Source: Quillaja saponaria
Lineage: Eukaryota > Streptophyta > Magnoliopsida > Fabales > Quillajaceae
NCBI GenBank assembly: GCA_029379385.1
Contig: CM055605.1
Span: 18,635,001-18,699,000, forward strand
Direction of reading: 5' to 3'
DNA: 64,000 nt
Shown here in pieces: positions 50,170 through 62,558 of the stretch. The first letter of the stretch is position 1; each line of letters opens with the position of its first letter. A program made the position numbers and the translations under genes. The notes under the pieces were generated by a model that was given only the letters and a program-made list of their open reading frames with translations, did no database searches and was not told the origin of the DNA.

Positions 50170-51190
50170 AACAATATATAGGAATAAACCACTTCTATGT
50201 TTGGGCCTATAGTCATGGGGTTAACTTACTCAAACTCTGTGCCTTTCAAACTCAAGGTGGTTGCTTTGAAACCAAGTTAAGTTTGAAAATCAAGCATCAA
50301 AAGTCTTTTGTAGAAAAGGACTTTGTGAAGATATTTACAATTTGGCTCTTAGATCGAACAAAATTGAGTCGAAAAGTACCCCAAGTAAGATGAATGCAGA
50401 TAAAAAAATTTAGATGTAGTAAAGAACAAATCTAAATAGGTGTAACCTTAATGTCCTCCATGCACTCATGAAAGATATCATTATGTGTAATCTAAATAGC
50501 ATTCTAACTATCACAAAATAGGTGTAGCAGAGAACAAATCTAAATAAAAAAAATTTACTTGTTAATCAAATTAACAAACAAATCAAACAAAAATCTCTCC
50601 CCAGGTTGTGCTTGCATTTTTCATTGCACACGGCTTTTCCTATGTATACATCAAAAACTCATTTTCTTTCTTACGAAATTATAGAAGGTCCCCTTTAAGA
50701 TTAAACAAAGGCATGAGAGAAAATCATATTGGCTATTGATTGTGAGGCCCCAATTCTTGACTGGATAGGACACCAAAGGCTTTTACCCTTCCATCCCTTA
50801 GATGGTTAAAGAGGGAGGGCAGAGCTTTTGGTTTTTTTTTTTCATGTTGTCAAAGAGTTGAGCAATGAAAACAAATGGTGAGTGTCTGATCAAATTGATC
50901 TGGTCATGTAGGAACAAGGTTTAAGTCTATTGGTGCGTTAGGATACCTCAGCTGCATACATCATTGCTGATGTCTTCTAGTAACCAACGTATCCATATCA
51001 ACCTAATAGTAGTATCAATAAGAGCTCGATACTCAAAATCTGTTGTAGAACGAGAGACAGTATGTTATTTCTTTACTACGTCATGAAATCATAGAATCGC
51101 CAAGAAAAAGAAGTTTGTAGTAAACAACCTATTAGATGGATCTTATGCCCAGTCAACGTCAATGTAGGTAGTTAGCTGAAGAGAAAAAGT
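50170..51190 (-). mobile_element. Decayed Copia RNase H fragment
   Basis: The reverse complement near 50920-51150 shows the Copia RNase H pattern with breaks: DPSNRLFTTNFFFLAIL, then STTDFEYRALIDTTIRLIWI. Near 50440-50500 it reads HNDIFHECMEDIKV, matching the block NPVFHERTKHIEVDCH. Numerous stops. This is the 3' end of a minus-strand Copia element. Confidence 0.75.
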
Positions 51191-51599
51191 AGAAAGATAA
51201 TACAAATCACCATGCGAGCCATTAAATTAGTGTGTCGGGCTATAATTGGACAATTCCATCATTCTATGTGTGGACAATTCTGAATAAATGGTAAGATAGG
51301 GGTAAGAGTTCTCACGGATCTCCCTATTACAGGGAAACCTATAGAAGTCAGAATGGGAAGAGCAAAAGGAAATCCTACGGGTTGTATTGCTTGTATGTCC
51401 ACAAGACAAATTTGTCACACTTCTCTCAGAGGTATGACTGGCCGGAAGAATGGATAACCCAAACCTCCGTAACCCCGACTCCAAAACAAAGAAGCAACTA
51501 TGACTCTTGATTAAACCAATAAATAAAAATAAAAACTTATAAAACAAAAGTTAACTGTAAGAGTTTATTTACTAAAATAAATAAAAATTTACTGAAAAT
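51191..51599. other. Unassigned repeat-like DNA
   Basis: Moderate GC compared with neighbours. A 106-codon minus ORF (51227-51547) matches nothing I recognise. Confidence 0.3.
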
Positions 51600-54500
51600 T
51601 TTGGCAGAGGTTCCCTGTAAAGTGGAACATGCTCATATAATTTAAAAACACATTCTTGTTGTTATACAATAACAACTACAACAACAAAGATAGCAAGGAG
51701 CTACGCTCCAATTCTCATCATAATAATAATTAACTAGACTATTATACAATATAAGACCATACACCTCACAGCTCTAGTGTGAATGTAAATTTTCATCATT
51801 TGACTTCAAAATTGAGATTTCGAAGAATTACCTTGCTGCCAAACACTTGGCAAAGTTCTTTATCGAAAATAGTTGTCCTCGAGATCTTGTTACTAAAAAA
51901 AATATGCCACAGAAGAGGGGTGGCTCCTATGGACTCAGTGAGTGTAAAATAGTAGCTAAAGGGTATTAGCATCATTCAACACCAGTAATATAATATATAT
52001 AATCATTTAATATATCAATATATTCTAAATCAAAAAATCACTAATGTTGCACTTACATAGTTACAGAAACATAACACTTAACAAACACAATTTAATTAAA
52101 ACAATCAAGGCAATCAAAACAAGCAAAGGGCTAACAAAGTAACTCAGCCCTGCAAAATAGTATCTCCCCCCACCTGGCATTTATGCACCCGCACAACAAG
52201 TTAATTTTCCATACACAATCTATCCCATCGGGGTTAAGCACTCATTTTTTTTAAACAATTGTTAGAATTAGAGTATCTCATATCAGAGTATCAAATCAAA
52301 ATATCCTAGTTGCACTTGATTTCAATTTTGGAAATAAAAATCATTTCTCAGAAAAATCTTACTTTGTTGGCCCTTATCAACTACAATTATTATCACACAA
52401 ACATAATTCAAATAAATCACTGAAATACTGCACTTGCTTATTTTCCATATCACATTCATTCAAATACACATATAATTATACATAATAATCTAGCCCCTAA
52501 AGGTAACAGTTAACCACTCACCTTTAACAGATTTCATTCATCACTTACACTTGCATTCACATAACACATCAGGTCCACATTAGGATCCAGAACTGAAATT
52601 CATATTTCCAAATAATACTTAGGTCATAAACGTTATTGTTATAATCTTTTAATTACTAAGTTTATATAGGTTTTTTTATGAAAGTTTTCTATTAAGTTAT
52701 TACACATCAAGTAGTATGAATTGTACGTTATGTGCAAAGGTTGATAATGAAGAGACATTTTAAATGTATTGACAATGCATAGGGTAGAAAGAGACTATTA
52801 GAAAAGATAGAAAACACTAGTGAGTTAGAAATATTGAAACTGTCCAAACTTGGGTTTTGGACCAGTGTTCACTCTAACAATCATATTTTCCTCTAGGAAA
52901 TTCCAAATCTAGTTTTGTAAAATTTATTAAATACTAGACACATATAGCTTTATAATGGTATATCATTTGAAATTTTTATATTTATATATCAATACAATTT
53001 ATTCTTTGAAGTTGCATCAAATTCTACAAAATGCAAGATTTTGGCAACTCTGACCTTACATTAGTTATATGAACACAACTTCCTCTAAGAAATAGAAAAT
53101 CCAATTTTGTTTGTTGGATTTATTAATAGAAAAGTATATATTTCTAGATAGGTATCACATGTATTATTTGGATGTGTATATTAGTATAGTTAATTATATA
53201 AAATTTACTCATTTTAGGTATTTCATGACCTCCTTGGATATATGTTTATTTTTACTTTCATACTTAATCAAATTTAATAAAACCAAGTTGAAACATTAAC
53301 TGTAGGTAGTTAGCTAGCTTTCTTATTTATAAAATTTTCCTAAAATCAGCATTGAGCTCACTTGATTCTTCATATAAACAAAAACAGAGCACTCGTAAAA
53401 TTACCGGTTACTAAATTGTGATTCCGATGTTTATAGAATTCTCATACTTTTAGAATTAAATTACAAAACTCTCCAGTCTAGTATTTCAAGATGTTAGGAA
53501 CAACTTTTATTCGAAGGTTCAAAGCTAATTCCATCTATAACCCCCGACGAAGTCTTATGGATTGCCTAGGTTTACTAAAAATTCCGCATGACCTAAACAT
53601 AGTCTAGTAGCTCTAACTAATAATATACTGGAAATCAAGCTATGAAATTTTGTAAACAATATCTCAAGATCTTAAGCTACACTTTTTATTTTGAACTCTT
53701 AATTTAATTTAGTCCATAAGATGCTCAAAATACCTAATTTCTTGAACTTATAAATTATAGCCCTAAATCATCTTTCTATTGTGTACTATTTTATGTTAGA
53801 CTCTAAGTAATCCTCCTGTAAAAAAAATTGTTTAAACCTCTTCACCCCACACCTAGCTTAGACATCTATTTTCCTAAATCTAGGCTAAAAAGTCATAGGC
53901 TACAAACTCCAGCCATTTGGGGTAGTCCCATATCCAATTGTTTCGTAAATTATTTAGTAACACACTTACCTTAGATGTACTAGCCATTTTGACTGTTGAA
54001 CTAGGTTCATAACCAGAATAACGAGGCCTAAATGATGCAATTTCCATTGACCAGAATTCTATATAGTAAATATGAAGCATTGTTAGCTAACTGTATTAAG
54101 ATTAAGACCTTTTAATTATTGCACCAAGAGGGAAAAAAAACACTAAGCAAGAAATGAAACTATTCATAAATTGATCTTAAAACTAAGACCCCTCCATCCA
54201 TCCTTTCACTAATATGCTCACTGTTGAAATCTTCTATATGTCTAAGTCCTAGAGGCTTTCTTGGTCTTCTCTTCCAAGGTAGTTTAATATTTGTGTATAT
54301 ATAAAAAAAACCAGCGCCACTTCACAATATTTGCCTTTACATGTAATCAAAGCTATTATCTCCAATTTTGTACAGAAAACCATAAACCCATGAAAGTTTC
54401 AGTTCATGAATCACAACGAAGTGGAATTTTCTTTAGTCTTTATAGGTTGCTAATTCAAGAAGGACAACTCATAAATTATTATTGCGCTTGGAAACTTTAT

Positions 54501-55587
54501 ACTTTACTAACAAATAGATACAAACGTACAAAGTAAAAAAATTTGAAAAGACAAACTTAGCAAACAAACTACAAGGCTACTTAACATTAATCAAGAACTT
54601 GAATTACCCATTATACTCCTAACTTACTGATCTCTACACAACTCATCAAGTATCAAGGAGTTTGTCAAGTTAGAATAATTAAACAAGGAAACTTTAGGAA
54701 CAAAGTGGCTAAAAAATACCTCTTAGTAACCATCAAGCTACTGCCAAAAGGTGCTGTTATCACTAGTTGAAGATGGTTAACAAAAGGAAGGGTTTTAGTG
54801 GCCAATTTGCAGAACCAAACTTGACTGCCTTTCTTCTAGAATAGGGCCATATTGGACGCCCTTCTTAGTTTCTACAGTGGTGATCATGGGGCTGCTCCAG
54901 CCCCTAAAAGTTCAATCCCAACCGTTCCCCTACACTTGGTAAGAGGTGAAGAAGTTGCTACTTAACGGATGAGAGGAGGCAACAAAATTTGGTTGTTGAA
55001 AAGCTTAAAACAGATTTGTTGTACGTTCAAACAAGGTAGCTCTGCAACTCTACACTTAGAGCTTTTCACAGCCTGAAGGAGAATAGCTTGGAGGTCTAAC
55101 TATAAGAGTAGCAATCTCATGAATTGAACAAGGGAAGCACCACGACAAAGCAAGAAGAAAAGAGAGCTGGAATAATCGAGAACAGGGGAGAGAAAGACAT
55201 AAATTCGGGCAAAGATAGAAAGACAAGAGAACAAAGGCGGTAGGGAAGGAAAAACAAAGAGAAAAGAAAAAGTGAAAATAGGAAAACAAAATATCAAAAG
55301 TGGTCAAATTATAAGAAGTGTATGGTGCAAATTAAATCTTAACATATATATGTATCACTTATTCAATCAATTAAATTTTTTTTGGTCATAATTTTCTGTA
55401 CTATAAAATATCAAATTATACACACAATTTTAAAACATATACTAAATTATCGGATTATAACAAGTTCCTTTATATTATTATTTAATTAATTTTTTTACAT
55501 ATTTATTATTTTATAACTAGAATTTACACCTTATATCTAATGCTCGATTTTTACGATATTGAAGTTGAGGGTCATAACAAAATCCCA
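51600..55587 (-). mobile_element. Long LTR-like element, copy B
   Basis: Read on the minus strand it starts about 55587 with TGGGATTTTGTTATGACCC, which parallels the start of copy C (TTGGAATTTTGTAATAACCTGG at 62560). It then has ATATATATGTTAAGATTTAA, TTTGCACCA, TTTGACC and a long T/C-rich tract (55330-55060) with CCCCTGTTCTCGATTATTCC, again as in copy C. CACTCACTGAGTC, reversed at about 51930, matches copy A. No coding region was recognised; the 83-codon ORF in the T/C tract is a composition artefact. Confidence 0.5.
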
Positions 55588-57509
55588 TTTAAAATAGATG
55601 GTGTGAGTTTGTCAAATGCTCGAAAAGTCGCCACATTAGCAGCACATAAACCATGTTCGTCAACCAAGTTTGTTTGGTGATCGTTACGTAATTGGTTAGT
55701 AGGGAAAAATCGGGTCAGGATTCAAAAGAATTAGGGGAAGTGTTTATTCCTGAACGACGGAAGTGGAAAGACACTAAAGGAGAGGGATATACTCCTTTGT
55801 AATCACTGAAATTATACGACAAACCTTTTTGTTCCAAGCATACTACCCAGACACTTCTTTTTTTTCAGCCGCCCTGGTTTATTTTATAAAGGAATAGTTG
55901 TAAGAATAAATAAGAAAGAGAAGAGCTAAGATTTAGGAAAGACTGGAATAGTTGTAGTAATGAGCCTGCTTGCCTAGGTGCGATACAAAGTAGCTCATAA
56001 AGCTCTCTTTTGCCCCTGTTAGACCAGATTAACTCTTGCCAATACCTTGAAAGGGAAGTTTTTAAGAACTCCCTTCCTAGTCATGCTCCAGTCTTAACAT
56101 GCTAGACCGAGGAAATGTACAATTTCCAACATCCCCAACCATCACTACAATTATTGCTATTAAGACTATCCGACTTTGTGAGGAAGATGCCTACCACTGG
56201 ATCATCATGACCCATATATTCCAGTTTCCAAAGGCTATCCTAAGGGAAACATAATTTGGAAATGGGATAAGGCTGCAAAAAGAACCTAAAGAGGAAGCTC
56301 TACTGAAAGAAGAAGAGGAAATAAGACTCGAGTTTCTGAAAATGTTTCTTTCAAGAAGGAATTCCACAAAAAGAGGAAAATTAACAAAAAGAGAGAAAAG
56401 AGAAAGAAAAGAAGCCAGCAGGTCATTTTCCGCTTGATCACTAACTCATGAGCAAAGCCATCTTCGGCCTTTTGCTTTATAATCCCCTCTTTGTCTGAAT
56501 CCATCACCTAAGCCTCGCCTGCTACCATAAATAAAAGCGAACTATTGTTGGAGAAAATAGCAAGGATGGTAATTAGCTTCATGACTTCCCAATCTGCTAC
56601 TCTACCTCTAATTGCAAACACTAAGCCCTTTACTAGCTTTCTTGTTTCTCAAGCTGCTACCTACCCACCTTCCACCCTCCCTTATCTACATTTGAGTTCA
56701 TACTTCCCTCCGAGAATCCCATTAAATATGTCGGGCCTTTACTTTCTTCAGGCACTAGTGTCTTCTTATGTAAAAGAAATTGAAAGAACTAGTAAGTAGC
56801 ACTTTCATCTCCAATTGAAACTGAAGGAAAAATTCAATTGACACTAAAAGATTCTCCCTTTTTTGCTATTTTAAAAGTTTCCAAAAAACCTTCTTTTGAT
56901 ATAAAATACAAATAAATCAAACTGCACCTGAAGGGCTTATTCGACTAAACTCGAAAAAAGGAGAAACTAGTGCTGAGTTTAGTCTATAGGCCTAACTGGA
57001 TTTACGGGTTTGAATATTTGAACATTGTAGAATATGTCATTTGGATACTTATTTTTAACTAAATTCAACATTAGTATCATTACGACTAGCCATTTTGAGG
57101 GAGAACTCAGACTCCAAGGCTAGACTGCAAAAGCATTGCTAAAATAAATTGGAATCCAAGACCACCTACTAAGAGCAAATCGACTACATTTACACAAAAG
57201 AAGCAACGATGCCTAAAAAAAAAAAAAAATGTAAATTAGGGCCCTTATTCGATTCGGGTAAAATAGCCATGGTCGGAGGGAAGGGAGCAGTAAGGCACCA
57301 AGGTAGGTGGGGAAGAGGTTAAATCAAGAGCTATTTTAGAGCAAAGTAGAAAGCAAAGTGAGAGCTAGCCCCTATCCAGGGAAGACATTTGTAATTATTT
57401 TTTTCTGACTCACGATCCAACAGTCCTCTTTCTAATATAGTGAAATGACAAAAAGACTGAAATACTCCTTAGTCATTAATAAACTAAGACTTAGACTAAT
57501 ACCCATTTA
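55588..57509. other. Unexplained interval of different base character
   Basis: Less AT-rich and with fewer homopolymer runs than the surrounding DNA. No protein family was recognised; the 84-codon plus ORF at 56545-56799 and the minus ORF at 56286-56507 are unassigned. See the finding on possible organelle origin. The last 100 bases may be the LTR of the Copia element that follows. Confidence 0.3.
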
Positions 57510-60500
57510 CACTTTCCTTAAAGCTGGAGCATATATATTAAGCATCCCTTCGAGAAACCGGAAGGGCGCATTAGCGCACTTCGACTTTTGAGCTTCCACT
57601 TGCTAGGGTAAGCATCTGAGGTTTTCAAAGTGTCTTGGTAAAGATATTTACTGGCTGGTTCTGAGACTGCGCGTATGGTGTAAAAATCTCCTTAGGGCAG
57701 CCTTCTTGTGAATTAAATGATAGTTTGCCTTAATGTGTATGGTTCACTCATAAAAGACTAGATTGCTAGCAATTTTAGAGGCGGTTCAATTATCACAATA
57801 TAACAAAATGGGCTCTTCAACCCAAACTTTCAATTCCTGCAACAATGATTTAAGCCACAATAATTCACAAATAGTATGGGCCATAGCTTTTTACACTGCC
57901 TCAGCACTAGAACGAGCACCTACACTTTGCTTTTGACTTTTTTCCCTGCCATAAATTTACAATAGTCTATAGTGGATCTCTTATCTAATAGAGAACTAGC
58001 GCAATCAACATCTAAAAAGCCTTCCATACGAAAATTTCCATGACGCTTATACAACAGTCCTTGTCCGGGATCTTTCTTTAAATACCGTACGTATAACAGC
58101 CTCCCTGTGAGGAAGTCGAGGGGTCTTTTTAAACTAGCTGACCATGCTAACTGGAAATGCAATGTCTAGACGAGGTTTGTGAGTAGGATATGTAAAGGCT
58201 TTTTACTTCTTATTTTGGTATTGCATTTCAAAAAGATGATGAATGAGAAATGGTAAATTCATCGACGACATCCACTTTAATAGTAGGTTGTGCACTCGAC
58301 TCTTTTCAGAAGTCTTCCTCTAGCTGATCCCGATGGATTAAATTACTGCTAACCTTTGTCTGGTTCCCGATCATACGTGTATTTGCCTACCAATAACTTG
58401 AACTGATGAACTGGTCGTTATCATATGTTACTGATAGCTAAACTATTCGGTTATTTATCATCATCAAGGCCCAACCTATTTCTTTGTCATGTCATGACAG
58501 TTGCGTGCCGGGTTGCATCTTTGCAGCATAAGCATCTGGTACGAAACATTGCATTTTTTAATCACAAGCATGAAAGAGTTTGTCACTGGATCAACGAATA
58601 CATTCAATTCACCATGGCGGCATTAATGACAAAAGATGAAAGACCATGATCATGAAGGAATAACTTGACCCACTTAGATGTATACTCAAGTAGATTCCAA
58701 CTTCGATGATTGCCTAATCAAAATGAAATAAATACACTAGAATCTTGGCTACAAAGATGCATTAAGTAGTCCCATTTGAACAAAAAGGATAGTTTTCAAA
58801 CTTAAAATAGCTTATTATTGGATTAGCAGAGCTAGATGCCAAAAAGAAAAAGGAAAAAAAGAAAAAGAAAAAGGAAAAAGAAAAAGAGGAATTTCAAGAT
58901 AGTTAGTGTTGTTTGGTGTTATCCTCAAGAGATAACAGTTATAGCGACTGTTCCGCGTGTGTGTGCTAGTGTTTTTTGGGTAACGCTTAAGCTTCCTATT
59001 TAGGCCGCTCCTTTCCAATGGTATTTATTTTGTTGCAGTTTTGTTCTGGTTGGCTACCAGTCCTTGGTGGAATATCAAGGCGTCTCGTATGAGACTGATC
59101 ATCTTTCTTTTGGTAGTCGACTATATTCTAGATCTTCTTTAACCTGTTTTGGCTAGGGCAATGACTATTTTTGATAACTCAGCTGTGAACAAATCAACTA
59201 TTTGGAAGCTAAATGTGGGCTAATGGAATATCAATAGATTCTTGCTAGCGTGCTATTACTTATATAATAAGTGATAGTCAGGGATCCCGGATCAATGGGT
59301 AAATTAAATGGATTTTTTTTGGAAATACTTGCCAGTGTAAATACTTTTTTTTCTCCACAGGCGAGAGGGAAGATGAGTCACTTTGAGGCTTAAGGTAGTT
59401 CACCTCAGATTATAATAGAGTCTATTATAACATTGGTAGGAAGGTAATACAACTAAGTCGAGACTTGCTTCTGAGGCATTTTAGACTTTACTTACTGTTG
59501 TCGAATGAGACTTCACATATCTGAAAATGCAGAGTGCTACAACATAATGTACAGAAGAAGGTCAAGACATAATTAAATTAACTAACATAATGAATGTCAT
59601 ATGCAATGACTATTTGGGTGACAGTAAGGTAGATTAAGCTACTAACCAGTTGACAATACAAAATAGAATTGGAAAGACATTCACCAATGAGTATAATGTT
59701 TTTCTAATTTTATTTCATAGGTGATGTGACAATGTCATTACCAATACCATGTATACCATATCTGAAAATTTGGTCATAAGCATACTCGGTCTAAGTAAGA
59801 TAGTCTCTAACATGATATGAAATAATCTTGAGACCCATAAAATAACTAAATTGCCAAGATTCTTCATTTCAAATTGTTGACCAAGAGATAATTTGAGATC
59901 TATAATGTCTTAAGTGTTATCACCAGTGATAATTATATCATTAACATACATTAAGACCAATGTTACGTTGCAGCTAGCCTGCCGCCAAAATAAGGATGAA
60001 ATATAGCTATTAGATGAAAATCCATGCTGAGCCATTACTGAATTGAAACTAAAAGCCAAGCCTAATGAGCCTATTTTAAACCATAAAGTGCCTTATGAAA
60101 TCGACATACTTGATATGGAGAATGAGAATACCCAATAGGGATTTTGTGTATACCTCCTCAGCAAGTTATTCATTTACAATCATCTAGGAAAAAAAAAAGG
60201 GTCATCTGAGAGAAAAAGTAACATCAATAAGGGTTCTAAAAAAAGTGAGTTTAGCCATGAGCAAAGATCTCCTCATAATCAATGTTGTACTTCTATGTGT
60301 ATCTTTTGGCAACCACTTGTGCCTTATAACATTCAACACTACCATCTTTCATGAGTCTAGATCTTTTACACCTACTTGCAACCTATAATAAATTTTTTTA
60401 AAGGCAAATCAACTAAATTCTAAGTGTTAGTTTTAGTAAATGCATTTAACTCATCATTCAGAGCTTTCCATTAAAGACAATTACACGTGACTTTTTTAAA

Positions 60501-61670
60501 AGTGGTAGCTTCATGAAGTGTAGAAAAGGCATAGTAATAATGATGATCATTTAGAAGTTTATTGGGTTTTCTAATTATACCAGAAGGAGTACGTATCTTA
60601 GGAACAGATAGGGAGATTTTTTTTACGGATAAGGAAAGTAGAATGATATCAGGAGCAGAAGAGTCAGCTAACGGAGTGGTGGCATGTTTTGAATTGGATC
60701 TGGAGCTTGAGCATCTAGAAATAGTTCAACAAGATTTTGAATTGGAAGCTCTAGGGAAGTTGATGGATAAGAAAGTGTCAAGTGAGAAAATGTAATAGTC
60801 TACTTAGTGGAGGGGAATAGAGAGAGAGGAAAGGGTACGCACCCTTTTCTTTTGTTTGAGAGTTTTTTTTAAAAGGAGGGAGAGGAAATGGAAGGGTACA
60901 TGTACCCCTTCAAATCCCTCCAAAGTCTATTTTTTAAATTTTTCCAAATTAAGAGAATTTGGAAGGAGAAAATAAGGTATATTATAATTTTTGCAAGTTT
61001 GACTAATATACCCTTATTTTTTCTATTTAATACCTACTAATATCTAAATAAAATATTTTAAAGGCGTAATCTAACTTATTTAATAATATATCATCTTCTC
61101 TCATTTCTCCTTAACTCTCAAACAAGAAATGACCCTTATCATTTCCTCACATCCTTTTTTAGTTTTTAAACTCTCAAATAAGTGAATGGATAAGTATCAT
61201 TTTTCCTCTCCTCACTTCTCCATTTAAACTCTCAAATTAACCCTAAGTAATGAAAACATCTACCCAGAATGTAATCTAATGAGAAACCCTGAGATATTTT
61301 GAAATCTGATCATAACATCGGTACCTTTTTGGTTTTATACCATACCAAAAAAGCAACACAAATAGGATCGAGACTTTAGCTTGTGCCTCTCATGTGGTTG
61401 TAATTGAACAAAAAGTCACAACCTAAGACACATAAAGATTTTAACTTGGATTAACACCATGTAAACACTCATATATAGACTTGTTTTGCAAAAGAGTGAA
61501 AGGAGTGACAGTAATAATGTATACAATAGTAAGAGCAGCTTCACCCCAAAATGACTCAGGTAAGAAAAAGAATGTATTAAAGCTTTACTAGTTTGAATAA
61601 TGTGTCTGTGTTTACTTTCAACTTTACCACTTTGTTTAAAGATACCAATAAGGGTGAACAAAATAATTGA
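57510..61670 (-). mobile_element. Copia retrotransposon remnant (integrase, RT, RNase H), interrupted
   Basis: Reading the minus strand: integrase C-terminal part near 61650-61250 (GIFKQSGKVESKHRHIIQTS, then FWGEAALT in a shifted frame); RT N-terminus near 60400-60240 (KDGSVECYKAQVVAKRYT, YNIDYEEIFA); RT catalytic block near 60000-59880 (LVLMYVNDIIITGDDT, with Asn for the first Asp of YVDD); RNase H near 58120-57900 (RLLYVRYLKKDPGQGLLYKR, DKRSTIDYCKFMAGKK), continuing with shifts to ARSSAEA. Many stops. About 58170-59600, between RT and RNase H, is not recognisably Copia and looks inserted. A polypurine-like tract in reverse (ACTTTCCTTAAAGCTGGAG) is at 57512-57530. Confidence 0.85.
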
Positions 61671-62558
61671 AAATCTGAATAACCACTATAATTTTGATCA
61701 ATTTTAACCGAAACTGAAATCACTCAAGTTTAACATAAAAAGCACTCTGTTAGAATTAGCAAAGAAATTATGGGTCAGTCAATTTTGTAGTTTCCTTTAA
61801 ATAATGAGGCTGAAGAACCAAAACCGACCAAAAGTTAAAATCTGCTTCACTTTCTATATAATGCATGTGTGGACACTTCTAAATAATTAGGTGGCAGAGT
61901 TGTGGTATTTACATGAATTCTATATGGACCTCTATACACATAACCATCTCTGTTAATAATATAATATCATAATCCTTATCTTTTTTATTTTTAATACTAG
62001 CCTCAAAATTTATAGAGTCCCTCTCTCTTCCATTTTTTTTCTTTTTAATAGTTTAACACCTGAATGAAAATAGGAAGGCCTCTACGATTTCATGTCAAAA
62101 TCAATTTTACTATGCATAACCTATATTTCACTATTACAAAGGAACCATATCTTCAGGAGATTCCACTCACAACTAGAGACTTTAGCCATGGTAGTCTCTC
62201 TTTGTATTGGATACTAATTTCTACAGTGTAAATGTACAACTAGTTATCTTTTATGGATCTAAGATAATTTTTTTTCAATTGTAGTTATTTCCCAAAATTT
62301 ATGTCAAATCCATACTGAGTTATTTTAATTTTTAGATTTAGATTTTTGTTAGATGAGATGAAGTTGAAAAAGTGGCTACGTACTTATGCATTATTATTGT
62401 TGTAGGATATCATGGTGTTGTTCACTATGAGTGGTAAAAACTCTCAATGTGAAGTTTTGATAGTTCTGTTATTGATGGTAAATGATGTATTGTATAGGGT
62501 CTTGAAGAACACTAAATATTGAAGATTGTTTAGAAGGATTTGAGTTAAGGTGGAGATT
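61671..62558. other. AT-rich sequence ending in a polypurine tract
   Basis: No gene recognised. It ends with AAGGTGGAGATT at 62547-62558, a Copia-style polypurine tract directly before the start of LTR-like copy C. Confidence 0.45.

Noticed and set aside
53880..54080. Minus ORF MEIASFRPRYSGYEPSSTVK followed by a donor-like GTAAGTGTG
   Set aside because: It resembles an exon but no partner exon or family was found, and it sits within LTR-like copy B.
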